From assembly GCA_024644125.1 (NCBI GenBank), contig JAHELQ010000299.1, positions 1 to 6,713 on the forward strand: DNA of 6,713 bases. The letters run 5' to 3'. The notes under the pieces were generated by a model. It saw nothing but the letters and a program-made list of their open reading frames with translations. It did not search any database and was not told where the DNA came from. Below are positions 6,601 to 6,713 of the stretch, piece by piece. The DNA comes from Candidatus Aminicenantota bacterium (GTDB taxonomy: Bacteria; Acidobacteriota; Aminicenantia; UBA2199). Position 1 is the stretch's first letter. The number at the start of each line of letters is the position of its first letter. The position numbers and the translations under genes are program-made.

Positions 6601-6713
6601 CCGGGGTCGCGTCCCCTACCCCGGTAGCCGCTGTCGTTAGCTCCTTCCAATCTACTTTCCCAGTAGCGGTGAGGGGAATCTTTTCCAATTGAGACAATGT
6701 CCCAGGTACCATA
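3569..6713 (-). CDS. Hybrid NRPS-PKS protein: adenylation-domain end, carrier, ketosynthase, malonyl acyltransferase (5' partial, 3' frameshifted)
   Basis: The gene enters from the right edge; the M at 6712 is internal (YMVPG of motif A9). Residue numbers count from it. Residues 1-25 end an adenylation domain (PLTATGKVDWKEL, A10 Lys19). Residues ~41-115 are a carrier domain with the phosphopantetheine site DAGGNSLL (Ser75). Residues ~143-565 are a ketosynthase: TACSTS with nucleophile Cys313, ETHGTGTPLGDP with His449, KTNIGH with His487. Residues ~661-945 are an acyltransferase: FPGQGAQY, GHSVGEY with Ser760, and HAFHS (858-862), the signature of malonyl-CoA selection. The post-AT linker ends PLPAYPFERQYYW. 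It should take an aminoacyl or peptidyl chain and add two carbons from malonyl-CoA. After residue ~1028 the frame yields nonspecific sequence and stops at 3571-3569. The proper continuation lies in another frame after a T5 run. The catalytic residues of KS and AT are all present. Confidence 0.93.
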   Translation of the reverse strand, partial: MVPGTLSQLEKIPLTATGKVDWKELTTAATGVGDATPASGSETELQKKVADVWRDILQKRYIGSHENFFDAGGNSLLVIRLVSRLKTAFGVDIPVTSIFQHSTITSFSGYLEGLLAPVEQTRQRRHSNRIANKTSSRPKVDIRPIAVIGMAGRFPKAENITEFWRNLEAGVEAVTHFSERQLREMGIDDAIYLKANHVPSKGVLPGYEYFDATFFGYSPREAEMMDPQLRVLCETAWEVLEDAGCDPSSYDGDIGFYAGTLSNYHWMRELYRSVRDHADYMALESVNDRDFVCSRISYALDLRGPAVNIQTACSTSLVAVASACNALTADQCRMAIAGGVSITLEDEGGYLYQEGMVRSADGRCRAFDKRAGGTVGGNGVGLAALKPLDLAKEEGDHIYAIIKGWAVNNDGARKVGFTAPGVSGQMEVIRSALDRAGVPPHSIGFVETHGTGTPLGDPVEIEALRQVFGQDSGGKIVLGAVKTNIGHLDAAAGIAGLIKTVLALQRRLIPPTLHFETANPGLELERSPFSVATMPMDWERGQFPRRAGVSSFGIGGTNAHLVLEEWDPLPKQVDCPANYHLILLSAVTDTALVRRMDRLKQYLVENPSLAVEDIAYTLQAGRKGFSRRMWCVAQNTGDVVDMLSRPHGGGIRSAAAPENSPRVFFMFPGQGAQYVNMGLELYRSEPVFREILDEGFAVLRRVTGMDLKRRLYPCEGELSLCERDLHCTAVTQPLLVAFEYALARCLMAWGIQPNAMIGHSVGEYTAALLSGVFGFEEALTLAAERGRIIQKLEEGSMLAAPLGEEEALRLIWGKEGLALAAVNGPAAVVISGPSAEVEALAARLRRKGVIPSKLFTSHAFHSPMMVPAMEPLRKCFGGISLHAPKIPFVANVSGEWAGEQTVMDPDYWVSHLRSTVRFSDGLGRLMDMGDAIFIEMGPGNSLSTLGRKQDLRREGHSFVNIMRHPKEMVNDERFLLEKIGEIWAAGVAINWEAFNGGRGNRRVPLPAYPFERQYYWTFGSDVRRLQVFPAEKRIPWRGARSLVDING
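3629..3633 (-). other. Probable frameshift site in a five-base T run
   Basis: The minus strand reads CAG GTT TTT CCC GCT in the PKS frame, giving QVFPA and a stop 20 codons later. With four T instead of five it reads QVFPLRREFPGEARVAWLIL, which joins the end of the AT linker directly to the ketoreductase-like start. A one-base gain in this homopolymer therefore explains the early stop. It may be a real mutation or a sequencing indel. Confidence 0.7.

Noticed and set aside
1..6713. CRISPR arrays, tRNA or rRNA genes, and insertion sequences
   Set aside because: No regularly spaced repeats, clover-leaf-like sequence, transposase motifs or terminal inverted repeats were seen on either strand.

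Overview
The window carries the 3' end of a secondary-metabolite assembly line on the minus strand, facing an unrelated dehydrogenase on the plus strand. It looks bacterial: large modular NRPS/PKS reading frames, a strong Shine-Dalgarno sequence and tight gene spacing. The sequence alone does not fix a phylum. The N-terminally halved condensation domain and the NRPS/type I PKS mixture recall large biosynthetic clusters of uncultured or Gram-negative bacteria, but that is an impression from memory, not a search result.

Layout from left to right. Bases 1-404 (+) hold the last ~133 residues of a zinc-type (MDR) alcohol dehydrogenase. A short convergent gap with a GC-rich hairpin (about 425-451) follows. 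Everything else reads on the minus strand, so the biosynthetic order is right to left. From the right edge to 3569 runs a hybrid protein: end of an adenylation domain, a carrier protein (T), a ketosynthase (KS) and a malonyl-type acyltransferase (AT). It goes out of frame in a five-base T run (3629-3633). The sequence to 3157, in the other frame, holds what looks like the first strand of a ketoreductase followed by thioesterase-like sequence. After a 44-base gap and a good ribosome binding site, 3112-773 encodes a second NRPS protein: the C-terminal half of a condensation domain plus a complete adenylation (A) domain. Its carrier domain is internally deleted and out of frame. The frame that takes over (813-436) holds the end of the carrier domain, the first ~35 residues of a condensation domain, and then the last ~60 residues of a thioesterase.

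If intact, the line would load an amino acid upstream (pocket outside the window), extend it with malonyl-CoA through KS-AT, pass it to the second NRPS module for one more amino acid (pocket tentatively aromatic-like), and release it by thioesterase. As it stands the KS, AT, first T and A domains have all their signature residues. The ketoreductase, second carrier, last condensation and thioesterase domains have all lost their catalytic cores. The most interesting feature is therefore a terminal end that is decayed or internally collapsed next to well-preserved catalytic domains. Assembly or sequencing error is the main alternative and could be settled from raw reads.
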